A DNA stretch of 32,115 nt from a virus: positions 1 to 32,115 of the IMG/VR virus record IMGVR_UViG_3300044712_001138; one strand, 5' to 3'. The notes beneath the pieces were generated by a model. That model ran no database searches, had not been told where the DNA came from, and was given only the letters and a program-made list of their open reading frames with translations. Each line of letters starts with the position of its first letter. The first letter of the stretch is position 1. Positions 29,865 through 32,115 of the stretch are shown piece after piece. A program made the position numbers and the translations under genes.

Positions 29865-30803
29865 ATGATTAACGATTTAATGCAAAAAATGCGTTCTATA
29901 CTCGAACGCGGCGATAGAGTTAATTTTCGTGACCGTAGAGGTCATTACGCTAGCGGTAACCTAGCCTGTCTTAGGGATCAGTATTGGGGATGGAAAAAGG
30001 AACCCGAGACCAACCCTACTGACATTAAGGGTGCGATGAAGATGCTGATCGGCTCTGCCATTGAAGACGGTCTAGTTAAAGCAGTCTTAAGTAAGCTTTC
30101 ATTTTTTGGTTATCACCTTCGTGGGACTCAGGTTCCAGTCGGCGGTTCCAACCCTGCTTGGGATGGATACCTCGACGGCTTACTCGCAAAGCAAAACGAG
30201 GACGGCAAGTGGGAACAATTTGTTGTCGAAATTAAAACTAAGTCAGGCTTCGGTGCTGACTTGTTCTATCGCAATCCAGAGCCATCACCTGAGTACATGA
30301 CTCAGATTGGCCTTTACTTAAAGGACTGTCATGAAAAGGGTGTTACTAACAAAGGTCTTTTCGTATTTGTTCTTCTCTCTGATAGCACTATTGGGAACAT
30401 TGTTCTTATTAACGTTCATTATGACGCTAGTACTAACACAGCTCACGCGACTGATTGGATCAACTCTGATCTTCAGACTGGCAATCTTAACACTTCTATT
30501 GATCTTACTGTTTCACTAGAGCGTTGGAATCGCCTTAACCGACACATTGCTGAAGGCACAGTTCCAGCTCCTGAATATAAATACAAGTACCCACTCACTG
30601 AAGAATCAGTTCGTGAATTATCAGACGCAAAACTTAAAAAGATTATTGAAGGCGCAATCGTTCACGGAGATTGGCAGCCGCTCTACTCTCGTTACAAGAA
30701 TAAGCAACTTGAAGCTGACGGTTTAACCCCTGAGAGAACTGAAGAAGAGTTACAGGTCGCACGGTCTGAATATAAGCGCCGTCACCCGCGTTCCAAAATC
30801 TAA
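29865..30803 (+). CDS. PD-(D/E)XK nuclease, Cas4/RecB-like
   Basis: 312 residues. LIGSAIEDGLVK (about 61-72) is the first motif; WDGYLDGLLAK (Asp104), EQFVVEIKTKSG (Glu122 and Lys124, the E-x-K) and YMTQIGLYLKD (Gln147) give the RecB/Cas4-type catalytic order. Only one cysteine (Cys35) lies in the N-terminal part, so the Fe-S cluster of true Cas4 is not expected. It probably acts as an exonuclease in phage recombination or replication. It heads the rightward replication module and has a leaderless promoter. Confidence 0.75.
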   Translation: MINDLMQKMRSILERGDRVNFRDRRGHYASGNLACLRDQYWGWKKEPETNPTDIKGAMKMLIGSAIEDGLVKAVLSKLSFFGYHLRGTQVPVGGSNPAWDGYLDGLLAKQNEDGKWEQFVVEIKTKSGFGADLFYRNPEPSPEYMTQIGLYLKDCHEKGVTNKGLFVFVLLSDSTIGNIVLINVHYDASTNTAHATDWINSDLQTGNLNTSIDLTVSLERWNRLNRHIAEGTVPAPEYKYKYPLTEESVRELSDAKLKKIIEGAIVHGDWQPLYSRYKNKQLEADGLTPERTEEELQVARSEYKRRHPRSKI

Positions 30804-30832
30804 ACGGAGCTAACGCTCAAAAGGAGAAACCC

Positions 30833-31147
30833 ATGTACAACAAAAACAATAATAGCCAACGCCCAAAAGATTTAGGTATCGGCTATCGCAAATCATACAA
30901 AGACAAGAAAACTGGTCAAGACGTGAGCTACTTAAAAATCTCTCTTCGTCCAGAAATCTTGGCAACTGCTATCCCTGGAAAAACCGGCATGATCGAACTC
31001 GTCGTTTTCCCGAATAGCGGACCAAAGAAAAGCGACAAGAGCCCAGACGTAACAGTGAAACTCTCCGAAACAAAGGCAGCAGGTGGAACAAATGCGACAG
31101 CTACTCCAAAAGCAGCAGGCGGAGCTTCATCTGGATTCCCTTTCTAA
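30833..31147 (+). CDS. Small basic protein of the replication module
   Basis: 104 residues with AGGAG six bases before the ATG. GIGYRKSYKDKKTGQDVSYL, KISLRPEIL and IELVVFPNSGPKKSDKSPDV resemble the small DUF736-like proteins, followed by an Ala/Gly/Thr-rich linker and a C-terminal SSGFPF, which recalls the protein-binding tail of SSB although the acidic residues are missing. It may bind single-stranded DNA; that is inference from location and composition. Confidence 0.6.
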   Translation: MYNKNNNSQRPKDLGIGYRKSYKDKKTGQDVSYLKISLRPEILATAIPGKTGMIELVVFPNSGPKKSDKSPDVTVKLSETKAAGGTNATATPKAAGGASSGFPF

Positions 31148-31961
31148 ATTTCGCTTAGGCAGAGAAGAAGATCTGGAGGGCTTTCTTGCTTCGACCAGCG
31201 ATGAAATTCGCGGTGTCCAATCAGGACTGCCCAACCTAGATCGAGAGCTTAAAGGATTGCAGGGTATCGTCGGGATTCTCGGCGGACCTAAATCCTGTAA
31301 GAGCACACTCGCTCTACAGATTGCACTCTATAACGCTTCGATTGGTAATCCTGTTCTCTTTATTGACCGTGAGAACGGTTTAATGCACATGCGAGAGCGG
31401 ATCATCTGCTCCTATCACAACATGCCTTGGATAGACTTTTGTAAGCGTTCCGATGCTCACAAGCAGAAGGCCTTCGAAAGTCTAAACAAGCTTCCAATGT
31501 TGCTCGTTAACTCGATGTTCACAATGGAACAGTTGGAAGAATGGGTAGACCTTCTCGTTGCAAGTGCAAAAGATAAAGCTGTCTTAGTTTTAGATAGTCT
31601 TCATAAGCTTCCGATGGACATGGATAACATGCGCTCATCGGTAGATAAGTGGTTACTTTTTCTTGACCACTTAAAGCTTAAGTACAACCGGAAGTTAACC
31701 ATCATCACTACCTGCGAAAAAGGTAGAGGCAAGTACGAAGGTGCTTTTAAAGATGGAGCTAAAGAGTCGGGCCGTATCGAATATACCTTAGAGCAGCAAC
31801 TCGATATGCGACAAGAAGACGGCCAGATAATTCTTGAATGCACTTACAACCGCCATGGGCCAACCGGCGACCGGATTTATTTTGAGCAAGTTTATTCTAG
31901 GAGCGGAGACCGCTGGTCTTTTCTCTTCAAACTTAAAGAAAAAGAAGTGATTAACTTATGA
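31092..31961 (+). CDS. RecA/DnaB-fold ATPase (RepA-like helicase or recombinase)
   Basis: 289 residues from ATG 31092, with AGGTGG upstream; the start is uncertain because it lies inside the previous gene. Walker A GGPKSCKST at 64-72, where the usual Gly before Lys is Cys; Walker B AVLVLDS ending at Asp168; TIITTCEKGRGKYEGAFKDG near 205-225 may be the sensor region. The sequence is like hexameric RepA/DnaB C-terminal domains or Sak4-type recombinases. It probably drives phage DNA replication or recombination together with the nuclease upstream. Confidence 0.7.
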   Translation: MRQLLQKQQAELHLDSLSKFRLGREEDLEGFLASTSDEIRGVQSGLPNLDRELKGLQGIVGILGGPKSCKSTLALQIALYNASIGNPVLFIDRENGLMHMRERIICSYHNMPWIDFCKRSDAHKQKAFESLNKLPMLLVNSMFTMEQLEEWVDLLVASAKDKAVLVLDSLHKLPMDMDNMRSSVDKWLLFLDHLKLKYNRKLTIITTCEKGRGKYEGAFKDGAKESGRIEYTLEQQLDMRQEDGQIILECTYNRHGPTGDRIYFEQVYSRSGDRWSFLFKLKEKEVINL

Positions 31962-32115
31962 GCGATCCAAATCGAAAAGGTTTACAAGCAGCCAAGCGTT
32001 ACCTCGATGCATTGGCACTGATTAAGAAGGCCTGCCAGATGAATGGCTGGTCCGCAGTTAAATTGGATGACGGCATCTTTGCAGTCGGAAAACCTGCGAT
32101 GGCTCTCTACGTTCA
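31958..32115 (+). CDS. Partial CDS following the ATPase
   Basis: Starts with an ATGA overlap and runs 52 codons to the window edge: MSDPNRKGLQAAKRYLDALA, then IKKACQMNGWSAVKLDDGIF. A short helical beginning; too little for assignment. Confidence 0.55.
   Translation, partial: MSDPNRKGLQAAKRYLDALALIKKACQMNGWSAVKLDDGIFAVGKPAMALYV

Noticed and set aside
29865-30803. CRISPR-associated Cas4
   Set aside because: No CRISPR repeats or other cas genes are present and the cysteines for an Fe-S cluster are missing; a phage recombination nuclease is more likely.

Overview
The window looks like about 32 kb of a temperate, short-tailed (podovirus-like) phage or prophage of a Gram-negative host. It encodes a TerL, a portal, an N4-gp56-type major capsid protein with scaffold, an SU10-type adaptor, a tyrosine integrase and a serine recombinase. 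Several lipoproteins with clear lipoboxes and a possible spanin point to a host with an outer membrane. A collagen-like lipoprotein and a CarD/CdnL-like protein would fit a Bdellovibrionota- or Myxococcota-like host, but that is inference and weakly supported. No bacterial housekeeping gene, tRNA or rRNA is visible, so no prophage boundary can be placed.

Layout. Positions 1-15671 (minus strand) are one long late module. Its first half in transcription order is fibre and other virion proteins (15671 down to about 10791). Then come TerL, portal, a small protein, scaffold, major capsid protein (followed by a hairpin terminator), a head-completion protein, adaptor, a long tail-tube/nozzle-like protein, a small virion protein, a tail-collar fibre, and the start of a striking Gly/Ala-only protein cut by the window edge. 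Positions 15672-16732 hold no convincing gene but are dense in signals: a consensus promoter for the late module, an oppositely directed consensus promoter that would make a roughly 74-nt antisense RNA with its own terminator, and a third promoter for a structured RNA of roughly 280 nt ending in a strong terminator. Positions 16733-17908 (minus) hold a lipoprotein and a serine recombinase.

Positions 18108-26719 (plus) are a chain of small, tightly coupled early or accessory genes: a lipoprotein, unknowns, a CarD-like RNA polymerase-binding protein, a repeat-rich att/operator-like region, a tyrosine integrase, a collagen-like lipoprotein, a possible spanin pair, several zinc-ribbon miniproteins, an N6-adenine methyltransferase and a polynucleotide-phosphatase-like HAD enzyme. 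Positions 26670-29586 (minus) are a convergent cluster with a GNAT acetyltransferase, a dATP/dGTP-diphosphohydrolase-like domain (DUF5664 type) and a candidate small terminase. Positions 29865-32115 (plus) begin a replication/recombination module: a Cas4/RecB-like nuclease, a small basic protein and a RecA/DnaB-fold ATPase.

The most unusual feature is regulatory. Two near-consensus promoters 14 kb apart, on opposite strands (15685-15713 plus and 29786-29814 minus), are both followed at exactly the same distance (about +3) by an identical 29-bp G-rich sequence. One copy heads a short terminated RNA that is perfectly antisense to the late-operon leader; the other heads the leader of the minus-strand early operon. 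Several other promoters sit so close to the start codon that their mRNAs should be leaderless. Together with a phage-encoded CarD-like protein, this suggests a distinctive transcription programme.
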